64,000 bases of DNA, taken from NCBI RefSeq assembly GCF_006335115.1, contig NZ_VDMJ01000004.1:62001-126000 (forward strand). Direction: 5' to 3'. Each line of letters opens with the position of its first letter. Positions within the stretch are counted from its first letter, which is position 1. The DNA is from Streptomyces sp. NP160. Its GTDB lineage: Bacteria; Actinomycetota; Actinomycetes; Actinomycetales; Quadrisphaeraceae. The notes beneath the pieces were generated by a model. It was not told where the DNA came from. It saw only the letters and a program-made list of their open reading frames with translations, and did no database searches. The position numbers were made by a program, and so were the translations under genes. Below are positions 16,892 through 25,334 of the stretch, one piece after another.

Positions 16892-18443
16892 TCAGGCCGT
16901 GAGGCTCTGCCGGTACTCGACCGCCTCGGCCACCTCCTCGAAGGTGAGGAGGTCGCCACTCAGTTCAGCGAGGTGCGCCTTGGCCTGGGCCGGTGTCGCG
17001 TGGAAGAACTCCCGGCGCAGGTTGACCTTGTTCACGCGCTGCTCCGCGAGCCTCGCATGCATGGCGGCCTCGATGCCCACCGCGTCGTTCGAGAAGAACA
17101 GCGCGTGCACGTCGAAGTTGAAGGGGACCGAGGCGTCGGAGAGTTCCTTGATGCGGTCCATGGGCTCCAGCCGCCGGGTCATGCCGACCTTGACCATGCT
17201 GTCGCCGAAGGCCCCCCATGTTCGAGATGACGTAGACGTAGCCCGCTCGGACGTTCGCTGCTCGGTAGTCGACGTCCTCGATCGCTCTCTCGAGGTCCTC
17301 GACCTGCTCGCGCAGGCGCGCAGCACCTTCAGCGTCTCCCTTGGCCTCGAGCGCCGCGAGCGCGTTCGCGTAGTGCTGCTTCTCCTTCAGGAGGCGGTCG
17401 CGCTCGCGATCCAGTTCCTGCTGGGCCTTGCGCTCCTCGCGCAGCCGCTCCTTCTCCTCGCGCTCGCGCGCCTTCTCCTCTGCCTGCAGCTCGATGAAGT
17501 CCGCAGTCAGCTCCAGCTCCTGGACGCGGAGTCGGTGGTACCCGGGCGAGATGCGGATGCTCATGCTGCGGCCCAGCCGTTCGATGGTGGTGACCACCTT
17601 CTCCAGGCGCTCCACGGACGAGTCGAGCTTGTACGGCTTCATCGTCCGGGCGAGGTCGTCGGCCTCGGCGTTGTAGGCGCGGAGCATGAGCTTGGAGATG
17701 TCGTTGACCATGGTGCGGCCCTTGGCGGCTGAACCGTTGACCTGCCAGTTGGTGGTCGCCGACACCGCACCGCCGTCCCGGCGGGTCATGGCCTTGGCCT
17801 GGTCCTGGATGCGCTTCAGCTCCGCCTGGTGGGCGACCGAGTCACCCAGCCGGTGCCGGTAGGAGTAGATGCCGGCTTCCTGGAGGATGGCCAGGTCCTC
17901 GGTCTGCACGATGTGCTGTTCCAGGTCCGCCTTGCGGCGCGCGAGCTCTTCGACCTCGTGCTCAAGGACGGCGACCTTGCGCTGCTGGATGTAGCCGGCC
18001 TTCTCGGTCTCCTCCGCCAGGCGGTGCTGGTGAGCCGCCAGCTCCTCGGCTGACCGGGCGGTCAAGGCTGCGACTTCCGTGGACAGCTCGTCGCGACGTC
18101 GTTCGAGTTCGACGATGTCGAGCACGCCCAAGCGGTCGAGTTCCGCCCGCAGCTGGTCGACCTCCTGGGCGAGCGACCTCGCCGCCTTGCGGGCGCCGAA
18201 GAAGCCGACCTTGTGGTCTCGAGCGGCCGGTGCCTCAACCCCTTCCGCATCGGGAGCCGGAGCAGTGGTCATCGTCGGCGGTGGCGGAGAAGCGGGCTCT
18301 CGGTGAAGCGTCGCTGCGTCGTCGACGAAGAGGGGCCATCCCTGCGGTGGCGGCGGCCAGGACGGGTCCGGACGCCAGCCCGGCGGCGGCTCCCACCCTG
18401 CCGGCGGCCGGGGCCAGTTCGGTGGTGGGTTGAAGCGCGCCAT
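16892..18443 (-). pseudogene. DUF4041 / T5orf172 (GIY-YIG-like) coiled-coil protein, frameshifted in a G run
   Basis: From ATG 18443 the frame encodes a proline/tryptophan-rich start, long coiled coils (LAQEVDQLRAELDRLG; EKAREREEKERLREERKAQQ) and the DUF4041 core. It reaches the T5orf172 start AGYVYVISNMG. The rest of that domain (FGDSMVKVGMTRRLEPMDR...EFFHATPAQAKAHL) is in another frame ending at 16892. The shift falls in a run of six G (17211-17216 on the opposite strand); one fewer G would give a protein of about 516 residues. T5orf172 domains are GIY-YIG-like nucleases common in phage and defence settings. One sampled 60-base line (17221-17280) is about 62% G+C, so acquisition is plausible. 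Slippage-based switching or sequence error are alternatives. Confidence 0.8.
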
Positions 18444-18480
18444 GGGTCCCCCAGGTGTCTGTCCGCGCCACCGCGGCAGT

Positions 18481-18510
18481 GGAGGGGCTGCGTGGTCTTC
18501 ACAGCCCTCC
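18481..18510. terminator. hairpin downstream of the nitrilase operon / upstream of the DUF4041 gene
   Basis: GGAGGGGCTG (18481-18490) and CAGCCCTCC (18502-18510) pair with one bulged G. The hairpin lies in the 199-base gap between the nitrilase stop and the DUF4041 start. I see no gene in that gap. Confidence 0.35.
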
Positions 18511-18642
18511 GCCAAGCAGTGTCGACAGAGCTCGACTCGCCGGGGACGCGTTTGGCCGACTCCGGTGGGCTTCGTCCACCGAAGGGGAACGAAGCCCAGG
18601 GACGTCGCAAGGCGAACTTTCTCGATCGTCGAGGGGGTGGGG

Positions 18643-19482
18643 TCAGAGGGTGGGTGAGATCGCTCTGTAGAGGTCGGGGCGGCGGTCGTCCATGAGGTGC
18701 GCGTGCTCGGTCACCCGCTTGTCCCGCGACGCCGCCAGGTCGAGGTCGGCCCACGCCACCCCGGTCCCGGTGCCCACTTCGGACACCACCCAGCCGTCCG
18801 CGCTGACGACGCTCGTCCCCTCGTTCCAGTCCACCCCGCGCTCGGTGCCGCTGCGGTCGGCGCAGGCGATCGCCACGTGGTTCACGCGCGCCGCCGCCAT
18901 CGCGATGACCACCTCCGGCACCCGCTCCCCATCGGGCCGCGGCACGAGCGGCCAGTTGGTCGGCACGGCGATGAGGTCCGCCCCGGCCAGAGCGGCGGTG
19001 CGGGTCCACTCGGGGAACTCCAGGTCGTAGCAGACCATCACGGCGATCCGCCCGTGCGCGGTGTCCACCACGGGCGGCGCTGCCGAGCCGGGGGTGAAGA
19101 CGAGCTTCTCCCGGTCCCACAGGTGCGCCTTGCGGTAGACCGCCCGCACGCCGCTGGCGTCGACCACGGCGGCGCTGTTGTAGAGCAGCCCGTCGTCGCC
19201 AAGCTCGCAGAACCCGCCGACCACCACGGCTCCGTCGCGCCCGGTGCAGGCAGCCGCCCAGGCCGCGAAGACGCCGTGGTCGGGCTGCACCGCCACCGTC
19301 CGCGCCTCTTCAGGCGAGGAGAACACGTACCCGGACGTCACCAGCTCCGGCAGGACGACGACGTCCGCGCCGTCCGCCACCGCCGCCCGCACCGCCGCCA
19401 CCGACATCTCGGCGTTGGCGGGCAGGTCGGCGATGGCGGGAGCCAGCTGGCACGCCGCGACCCTCGTCGTCGTCGAGCTCAT
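18643..19482 (-). CDS. nitrilase-superfamily carbon-nitrogen hydrolase (paralogue 2)
   Basis: A 279-residue amidohydrolase with the full triad: E46 in VVLPELVTSGY, K118 in YRKAHLWD and C151 in VCYDLEFPEW. Its ATG overlaps the stop of the APC permease gene by four bases. It therefore belongs to the operon histidinol-dehydrogenase-like enzyme, permease, hydrolase. That context suggests it opens an amide or nitrile bond in an imported nitrogen compound. It closely resembles the solitary nitrilase at 9840-10775 but lacks that protein's N-terminal extension. Confidence 0.9.
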   Translation of the reverse strand: MSSTTTRVAACQLAPAIADLPANAEMSVAAVRAAVADGADVVVLPELVTSGYVFSSPEEARTVAVQPDHGVFAAWAAACTGRDGAVVVGGFCELGDDGLLYNSAAVVDASGVRAVYRKAHLWDREKLVFTPGSAAPPVVDTAHGRIAVMVCYDLEFPEWTRTAALAGADLIAVPTNWPLVPRPDGERVPEVVIAMAAARVNHVAIACADRSGTERGVDWNEGTSVVSADGWVVSEVGTGTGVAWADLDLAASRDKRVTEHAHLMDDRRPDLYRAISPTL

Positions 19483-20915
19483 GACTGCGAGCGTTCCAGG
19501 TTGTCGCGGACCCGGCCGGCGAGCCCGGGCGCGAAGGAGATCGCCGCTCCGACCACGAGCCACGCGAGCACCACCCACGGGAACCAGGAGTAGGGCGCGT
19601 CGAGGCCGACGGCGTTGCGGTAGATCGTGTAGATGACCAGCGCGAGACCGAGCACCGGCACCACCACCTGCCACGTCGGTGCCTTCTTCGCGCCCCGGAA
19701 GAACAGGAAGCGGATGGCGCCGGCGGTCGCCAGCACGTAGGCGACGAGCAGCGCGATGGTCCCGATGGTCAGCGCGTAGAAGGTGGCGTTCAGCGCACCG
19801 GAGCGCACGGTCAGCCGCTCGATGACGACGACGACGAGCGCCAGCCCACCGGCGACCGCCAGCGCCGTGCTCGGGGCGCCAGTGGGGGAGAGGCGGGCGA
19901 TGCCGCGCGAGCTGCCGGAGTCGCGGCCGAGGGCGTAGAGGATGCGGCCGGCCGCCGAGACGGTCCCGAGGAAGATGGCGAAGAGGCTGACGATGGCGGC
20001 GATGGTGAGCAGGTCGCCGAGCCAGGCGCCGACGTAGGCGCGGCCGAGGTCGTTGTAGGGGGCGGCGGCGCCGGTGAAGGTGGTGACGCCCTGCTCGTCG
20101 GTGCCGTAGCCGAGGGACTGCGCGACGATCGACAGCAGGTAGAACGCCCCGACCACCGCGATCGCGATCTTCAGGGCGCGGGGGATGTCGCGCTTGGGGT
20201 GCTCGGTCTCCTCACCGAGCGCGGCGGCGCCCTCGAAGCCCGCGAACGCCAGGAAGCCGAACACGGCGGCCGCGGCGATGACGGCGACGCCGGTCCCGCT
20301 GGGCAGGCTGAGGAAGTCCCAGCTGAGCTCGCGACCCTCGGGGGCTGTGCCCGTGCCGAGGCGCACGAGGATGACCACGCTGAGCAGCGTCACGAGCGCC
20401 ACGCCGACCAGCTCGGCGATGAGCAGCGACCGCGTGATGACGTGCACCTCGCGCCGGGACAGCAGCGCCACGAGGGCGAGCACGACGACGAAGACGATCG
20501 CGTAGTCGATGCTGAAGCCGGCACCGAGGCTAGCGAGCAGCTGGTCGAGGAAGAAGCCGATCTCGATGCCCGAGCCGGCGCCGATGGTGACGTAGGCGAA
20601 GAACAGCGCCCACCCGGCGAGGAAGCCGGCGCGCGGGCCGAGCGTCACGCCCACCAGGGCGTAGACCGAGCCGGTGTGGGAGATGTGGCGCGACAGCTTC
20701 ACGAAGCCGTAGGCGACCAGCGAGACGGCGATGAGCGCGAAGACGAAGGCCCACGTCGCGCCCGGGCCGAGGATGTTCGCGGCGCCGGCGCCGAGCAGCG
20801 CCATGACGCCGACCGGGCCCATGAGGCCGATGGAGAAGGCGGCGGCGTCGGCGACCTTGAGCTCGCGCTTGAGACCACCGCCCGTCGTCGTGGGAGGTGT
20901 GGTGGTGCTGGACAT
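19479..20915 (-). CDS. APC-family amino acid/amine permease
   Basis: A 478-residue permease of the amino acid-polyamine-organocation superfamily with about 12 hydrophobic segments. The first helix motif FSIGLMGPVGVMALLGAG and the helix 6 region FGFLAFAGFEGAAALGEET are characteristic. EETEHPKRDIPRAL is the conserved cytoplasmic loop. It would import an amino acid or amine by proton symport. The gene sits between the histidinol-dehydrogenase-like gene and the nitrilase and overlaps the latter (ATGA), so it probably supplies the substrate of both enzymes. Confidence 0.9.
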   Translation of the reverse strand: MSSTTTPPTTTGGGLKRELKVADAAAFSIGLMGPVGVMALLGAGAANILGPGATWAFVFALIAVSLVAYGFVKLSRHISHTGSVYALVGVTLGPRAGFLAGWALFFAYVTIGAGSGIEIGFFLDQLLASLGAGFSIDYAIVFVVVLALVALLSRREVHVITRSLLIAELVGVALVTLLSVVILVRLGTGTAPEGRELSWDFLSLPSGTGVAVIAAAAVFGFLAFAGFEGAAALGEETEHPKRDIPRALKIAIAVVGAFYLLSIVAQSLGYGTDEQGVTTFTGAAAPYNDLGRAYVGAWLGDLLTIAAIVSLFAIFLGTVSAAGRILYALGRDSGSSRGIARLSPTGAPSTALAVAGGLALVVVVIERLTVRSGALNATFYALTIGTIALLVAYVLATAGAIRFLFFRGAKKAPTWQVVVPVLGLALVIYTIYRNAVGLDAPYSWFPWVVLAWLVVGAAISFAPGLAGRVRDNLERSQS

Positions 20916-20978
20916 CGCGGGGCCCCCAGGGGTCTCTGCAGGTCTTCAGGGAATGGCAGTGCGTCGTGGAGGGAGGGG

Positions 20979-22298
20979 TCAGGCGTCCCAGCGGGCGGTG
21001 CGCAGGGTGGCGGTCGCGCTGTGGGCGGCCATGCCCTCGGAGTCGGAGATGACCTGCACGGCCCTGGCCAGCAGCGGCGTCGCCTCCTTCGTCACGCGCT
21101 GGTAGGTCAGCGGCTTGAGGAAGCGCGAGACCGACAGGCCGGCGCTGTGCTTGGCGCCGCCAGCGGTGGGGAGCACGTGGTTGGTGCCGGCCATGCCCTT
21201 GTCGGAGTACGCGACCGTGGAGGCCTCCCCGATGAAGAGGGAGCCGTAGTTGCGCAGCCGGGCGTGGTACCAGTCGTCGTCGGCGGTCTGGACCTCCAGG
21301 TGCTCGGGGGCGAGGTCGTCCATGAGGGTGGCGGCGGTCTCGCGGTCGTCGGCGACGAGCACCGAGCCGAAGTCGCGCCAGGCCGGTCCGGCGATGTCGC
21401 GGGTGGCAAGCGTGGCGAGCTGCTTCTCGATCTCCGCGACGACCGCGACGCCCAGCTCGCGTGAGGTGGTGACCAGCGCGGCGGGAGAGGTGGGGCCGTG
21501 CTCGGCCTGGCCGAGCAGGTCCGCGGCGACGAGCACCGGGTCGGCGGTCTCGTCGGCGATGACGGCCACCTCGCTGGGCCCGGCGGGCAGGTCGATGGCC
21601 ACGCGGCCGAACAGCTGCCGCTTGGCCTCGGCGACGTAGGCGTTGCCCGCGCCGACCAGCATGTCGACGGGACCGTCACCGACCAGGCCGAACGCCATCG
21701 CGGCGAGCGCCTGCACGCCGCCGAGCACGAAGACCCTGTCGACGCCGGACACGTGCGCGGCGTAGACGACCGCCGGGTTCGCCTTGCCGTCCGGCTGGGG
21801 CGGGGTGCAGGCGACGACGTCGCCGACGCCAGCGGCCTTCGCGACGCCGACCGTCATGAACGCGCTCGCGGTCAGCGGGAACCGGCCGGCGGGCAGGTAG
21901 GCGCCGACGCGGCCGACGGGGATGTAGCGGTGTCCGACGACGAGGCCCGGCTCGAGCTCGGTCTCGACGTCGACGAGGTGGCTCCGCTGGACCTTCGCGA
22001 AGGCCTGGGTGCGGCGGGCGCCGAGCTCGATGGCCTCGCGGAGGTCACGGGGGAGCGCGTCAGCGGTCTTGGCGATGTCGGAGGGGGAGAGCTCGACGTC
22101 GCGGCCGTCCCAGCGGTCCAGCTCCGCGGCGTGCTTGAGCACGGCGTCCATGCCCCCCGCCTCGATGTCGAGCAGCATCTGGCGGACGCGGCTGGCGACG
22201 GCGGGGTCGTGCTGGGCGGGCGGGGCGTCGACGGCGGGAGCCTTCAGGGTGGTGAAGCGGCCGGCGAGGGAGGTGAGGACAGCAGGCGTGGAGAGCAC
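20979..22298 (-). CDS. histidinol dehydrogenase-family NAD-dependent dehydrogenase (probably catabolic)
   Basis: A 439-residue HisD-family enzyme. Family elements include RVGAYLPAGRFPL, GGVQALAAMAFG, AGNAYVAEAKRQLFG, DLPAGPSEVAVIAD, the zinc-site segment LLGQAEHGP and the catalytic DLAPEHLEV. Its position with an APC permease, a nitrilase and a divergent LysR regulator, and without other his genes, argues for a catabolic alcohol dehydrogenase of the HisD/HpsN group and not histidine biosynthesis. The start at 22298 gives a normal N-terminus. The permease gene follows after 63 bases. Confidence 0.85.
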   Translation of the reverse strand: MLSTPAVLTSLAGRFTTLKAPAVDAPPAQHDPAVASRVRQMLLDIEAGGMDAVLKHAAELDRWDGRDVELSPSDIAKTADALPRDLREAIELGARRTQAFAKVQRSHLVDVETELEPGLVVGHRYIPVGRVGAYLPAGRFPLTASAFMTVGVAKAAGVGDVVACTPPQPDGKANPAVVYAAHVSGVDRVFVLGGVQALAAMAFGLVGDGPVDMLVGAGNAYVAEAKRQLFGRVAIDLPAGPSEVAVIADETADPVLVAADLLGQAEHGPTSPAALVTTSRELGVAVVAEIEKQLATLATRDIAGPAWRDFGSVLVADDRETAATLMDDLAPEHLEVQTADDDWYHARLRNYGSLFIGEASTVAYSDKGMAGTNHVLPTAGGAKHSAGLSVSRFLKPLTYQRVTKEATPLLARAVQVISDSEGMAAHSATATLRTARWDA

Positions 22299-22331
22299 GT
22301 CGGCGACGGTAGGGAGACACGCATCACCAGG

Positions 22332-22351
22332 ACAAGAGGGCGACGTCTTGT
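22332..22351. promoter_or_regulatory. LysR-type operator candidate (ACAAG-N10-CTTGT)
   Basis: ACAAG (22332-22336) and CTTGT (22347-22351) form a perfect interrupted dyad. It lies in the divergent region between the HisD-like operon and the LysR gene. Spacing and position fit the LysR recognition site class. Confidence 0.55.
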
Positions 22352-22387
22352 ATGAAGCACAGGGTTGACCTGTGGATACTGGCGCTC

Positions 22388-23278
22388 GTGACGTTGGTGC
22401 AGCTGCGGGCGTTCTTGGCGTCGCTGAGGACGGGGAGCTTCACGGGCGCGGCGCGCGAGCTCGGCATGACGCAGGCGTCGGTGTCGGAGCTGGTGCGCCG
22501 GCTGGAGGAGGAGTCCGGCGGCGAGCTGTTCGTCCGCGGGGCACGCCGGCTGGTAGTGACGGCGGCGGGTCGTGAATTGGCGCCGTACGCGGAGCAGGCG
22601 GTGACGGCTGCCGACGCTGGGGCGCGAGCGGTCGCGGCGCTGGGGGCGCTCGGTGGTGGGACGGCGTCGTTCGGGCTGCTGCGCAACGCCGACCACTACG
22701 CACTGGCCGGACTGGTGGAGCAGTTCCACACGCGCTACCCCGCGGTGCGGGCGAGGTTCGTCGGGCAGAACTCGGTGGAGGTGGCGGCCTCCGTGGTCTC
22801 CGGTGAGCTCGAGGCGGGGCTCGCCGTGCTGCCCGTCGACGACGACGGGTTGGACGTGGTGCCGCTGCTGCGCGACGAGGTGCTGTGGGTGAGTGCTGAC
22901 CCGGCGCGGGCGGCGAGACCGGTGTCGATCGCCGACGTGGCCGCGGCGCGGTTGGTGCTCTACGACGCGCATTACGGCTGGCGCGACCCCACCCGCCGCC
23001 AGCTGGCCGAGAGGGCGCAGCTGGCGGGGCTGTCGCTGGAGGCGAGCATCGAGGTGGAGCACGTCGAGACGGCCCTGCGGCTGGTGGCGCGGGGGCTGGG
23101 GGACACGTTCGTGGCGCGGGCGGTGACGCAGTCGGCGGTGTTCCCCGAGGGGCTGCGCGTGGTGCCGTTCGCGGAGCCGCTGTACGACACGGTGGCGCTG
23201 GTCAGCCGCCGGGGCGCCGTGCTGTCACCGGCGACGAGGGAGATCGCTCGCATGGCCAGGGAGATGCTCGGCGCCTGA
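22388..23278 (+). CDS. LysR-family transcriptional regulator
   Basis: The 296-residue protein has the N-terminal LysR helix-turn-helix (LVQLRAFLASLRTGSFTGAARELGMTQASVSELVRRLEEE). A C-terminal substrate-binding domain follows (from about residue 85). I chose GTG 22388 because the protein then begins with the usual MTLVQLRAFL. The ATG at 22352 would abut the operator-like dyad directly. It is divergent from the HisD-like/permease/nitrilase operon, the classic arrangement for a LysR activator. The inducer is probably the pathway substrate or an intermediate. Confidence 0.88.
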   Translation: MTLVQLRAFLASLRTGSFTGAARELGMTQASVSELVRRLEEESGGELFVRGARRLVVTAAGRELAPYAEQAVTAADAGARAVAALGALGGGTASFGLLRNADHYALAGLVEQFHTRYPAVRARFVGQNSVEVAASVVSGELEAGLAVLPVDDDGLDVVPLLRDEVLWVSADPARAARPVSIADVAAARLVLYDAHYGWRDPTRRQLAERAQLAGLSLEASIEVEHVETALRLVARGLGDTFVARAVTQSAVFPEGLRVVPFAEPLYDTVALVSRRGAVLSPATREIARMAREMLGA

Positions 23279-23280
23279 CG

Positions 23281-25170
23281 TCAGCGGATCAGTTGCCTGA
23301 ACGCCTCGCGGGTCTCTTGATCCACCGAGTAGAGGACCGTCCCGACCATGCCGCGAGTGAGGAGCACCTTGTAGGTGTTCCGGACGAGGCGATCAAAGGC
23401 GGTGTCGTCGACGGACTTGGCGCTCCGGTACATCGGGTCCTTGTTCGCCGACCGCACCGTGGTGAACCGCCCGTCGCGCCACACCAGATCTGGCCCAAGG
23501 ATGACGCCGGACCAGTCGTACTCGAAGCCCTGAGCCGTGTAGACGCAGCCGACCTGGCTGAATCCGCCGTCCTCCGTCGCCCAGAGGGGAGACGGAGGCG
23601 CTTCGCCGACGCGGCGCTCGCCCTTGGCGTTCCACGGTCGAGCCCACGATCCGATCCGCACGTCGGGTACCAGCTGCCCGTCGACCGGATCGGACCACGG
23701 CCAGCAGTAGCCGGCCGCCATCCGGGCGCTGTAGCCGGGCTTGCCGTCCCGCTCTCGCCGCTTCTCGGCGAGGAACGCCTCCATCTCCTCGGGTGAGTCG
23801 GCCACTCTGACCTCGAACGGTGAGAGGTCATCCCCGGTCCACGGCACCGGTCCGCCTTCGCGGAGACCGAGCACACGCAGGACCCAGTCGAGGTAGACCT
23901 GTGATCCGCCGCACCGGAACTGGCCATCGAGGTTGACGTGCACCACCTCGAAGTTGGCCGCCTCGGCGTGCGACGTGATCTCGTGCAACGAACCCATCTC
24001 GCCGGGGCGAACCACCTGGTGCTCGTCGAGGAGGAAGACCGGCACGCGCGCGGCAGCCAACAACTCGTCGACCTGCGCCTTTCCTGTCCGATCTTGTGCA
24101 CGGGTCCACCGGTTCGCCGAGGTCTGCCGGATGCGGTGCGCCTCGTCAAGGATCAGGACGTCCAAGCCGTTCTTCTCGGCGGTCATGAAGTCGTTGAAGT
24201 ACTTGAAGAGCTTCTGGGTCCGCGTCGAGCCCCGGCCGACCACACGTCGCATGGTCTGCGTGAAGGACTGCGAGCCCGTGGCGTGGAGAACGGTGCGCTG
24301 CTCACGGGCCAGCTCCCCGAGCAGCGACAGCGCGATGACGCTCTTGCCGCTACCGGGCCCTCCGCTGACCACGACCACTCGCTTGTGGTCGGACTCACGC
24401 GCGCGGCGCACCTCATGGTGGACGAGCCGCGCGGCCAGCTCCTGCTCGTCCAGCAGCCGGAACTGCTCGCGCTCTCGCACCTCGGCGGCGGCGACGGCGA
24501 GCAGCTGCTTGCTCGGCGCCACCCGCGACCTCACCAGGTGGTCGGCGCTGGCGACACCGCTCACGCTCCCGTCGAGCCGGGACCGCAGGAAGTCCAGCCA
24601 TGAACCTCGCTCGGCCCCGGTGAAGAGCCGTCCACGAGCGTCCATGGGGTATGAGTTGAGATCGCTGACTGCGGACGGGTCGTGGGCGTTGTGGAGGTAG
24701 GCGGCGCCGACCAGGGCGTCTCGCTGATCGGCGAGCGCCACGAGGAAGTCGGTGAGGTACTCCCAGTAGCCGCGCACTTGTGCCACAGGGTGCAGCTTCG
24801 GACCGCCGGGCATGCCCGCCACGTCGACCAGGTGCGGATCTCCCTCGAAGGTGGTCGCCCGCGACCACTGCTTCAGCTCGACGACGACGTACGAAGGCTC
24901 CCGCGTCTTCGGGTGGACCCCGGCGAGGATCACGTCGGCTCGCTTGCTGGTCAGCGGCAGCGTGTGCTCCACGAGCACCTCGACCTGACCGAGCCCAGCA
25001 TCGGCGAGGTCGCGGGCTAGTACCGGCAAGCTCGAGCGCCACGACGTCTGCTCTGCCGTGGAAGCCCGGCCGAGGCGCGCGTGGAGGCCTGCTCGGATCA
25101 TCTGCTCGATGAACGAGTCTGTACCAGCGTCGAGCAGCAATGACGACGCCGATGTCCGGACCAACGGCAC
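23281..25170 (-). CDS. DUF2075-type helicase with N-terminal PD-(D/E)XK-like nuclease region
   Basis: A 629-residue protein. Residues about 60-105 contain a nuclease-like motif: D79 in SKRADVILAG and E98-x-K100 in YVVVELKQW. The helicase core has Walker A GGPGSGKS at 270-277 and a DEAH box (LDEAHRI) at 342-345. A late YTAQGFEYDWSGVI is the DUF2075/SF1 motif, and KVLLTRGMVGTVLY lies near the end. The family appears in defence islands, but no named defence system is certain. Two sampled 60-base lines of this gene are 60 and 63% G+C, well below neighbours, suggesting transfer. GGGGGAAG precedes the GTG start. It is divergent from the DUF3427 helicase 165 bases away. Confidence 0.85.
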   Translation of the reverse strand: MPLVRTSASSLLLDAGTDSFIEQMIRAGLHARLGRASTAEQTSWRSSLPVLARDLADAGLGQVEVLVEHTLPLTSKRADVILAGVHPKTREPSYVVVELKQWSRATTFEGDPHLVDVAGMPGGPKLHPVAQVRGYWEYLTDFLVALADQRDALVGAAYLHNAHDPSAVSDLNSYPMDARGRLFTGAERGSWLDFLRSRLDGSVSGVASADHLVRSRVAPSKQLLAVAAAEVREREQFRLLDEQELAARLVHHEVRRARESDHKRVVVVSGGPGSGKSVIALSLLGELAREQRTVLHATGSQSFTQTMRRVVGRGSTRTQKLFKYFNDFMTAEKNGLDVLILDEAHRIRQTSANRWTRAQDRTGKAQVDELLAAARVPVFLLDEHQVVRPGEMGSLHEITSHAEAANFEVVHVNLDGQFRCGGSQVYLDWVLRVLGLREGGPVPWTGDDLSPFEVRVADSPEEMEAFLAEKRRERDGKPGYSARMAAGYCWPWSDPVDGQLVPDVRIGSWARPWNAKGERRVGEAPPSPLWATEDGGFSQVGCVYTAQGFEYDWSGVILGPDLVWRDGRFTTVRSANKDPMYRSAKSVDDTAFDRLVRNTYKVLLTRGMVGTVLYSVDQETREAFRQLIR

Positions 25171-25334
25171 GTGGACTTCCCCCAGGGCAGCACGAAGCGA
25201 GTCGTGCGGGTGGAAGCGTGTCCAGGCATCGGCACAGCCGGTGAGGAAGCTTGTCGGGCCGCGTCACGCACGGTAGCTCGACCGGGTGATCACCGTGAAC
25301 GGATCGAAGAGGCGTTCACGTCCCCCATTGGCGT

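Noticed and set aside
20979-22298. Calling this gene hisD of histidine biosynthesis
   Set aside because: No other his genes nearby; context is permease, nitrilase and divergent LysR, so a catabolic relative is more likely.
22352-22387. ATG 22352 as LysR start
   Set aside because: It would abut the operator-like dyad and add 12 residues not typical of the family; GTG 22388 gives MTLVQLRAFL.
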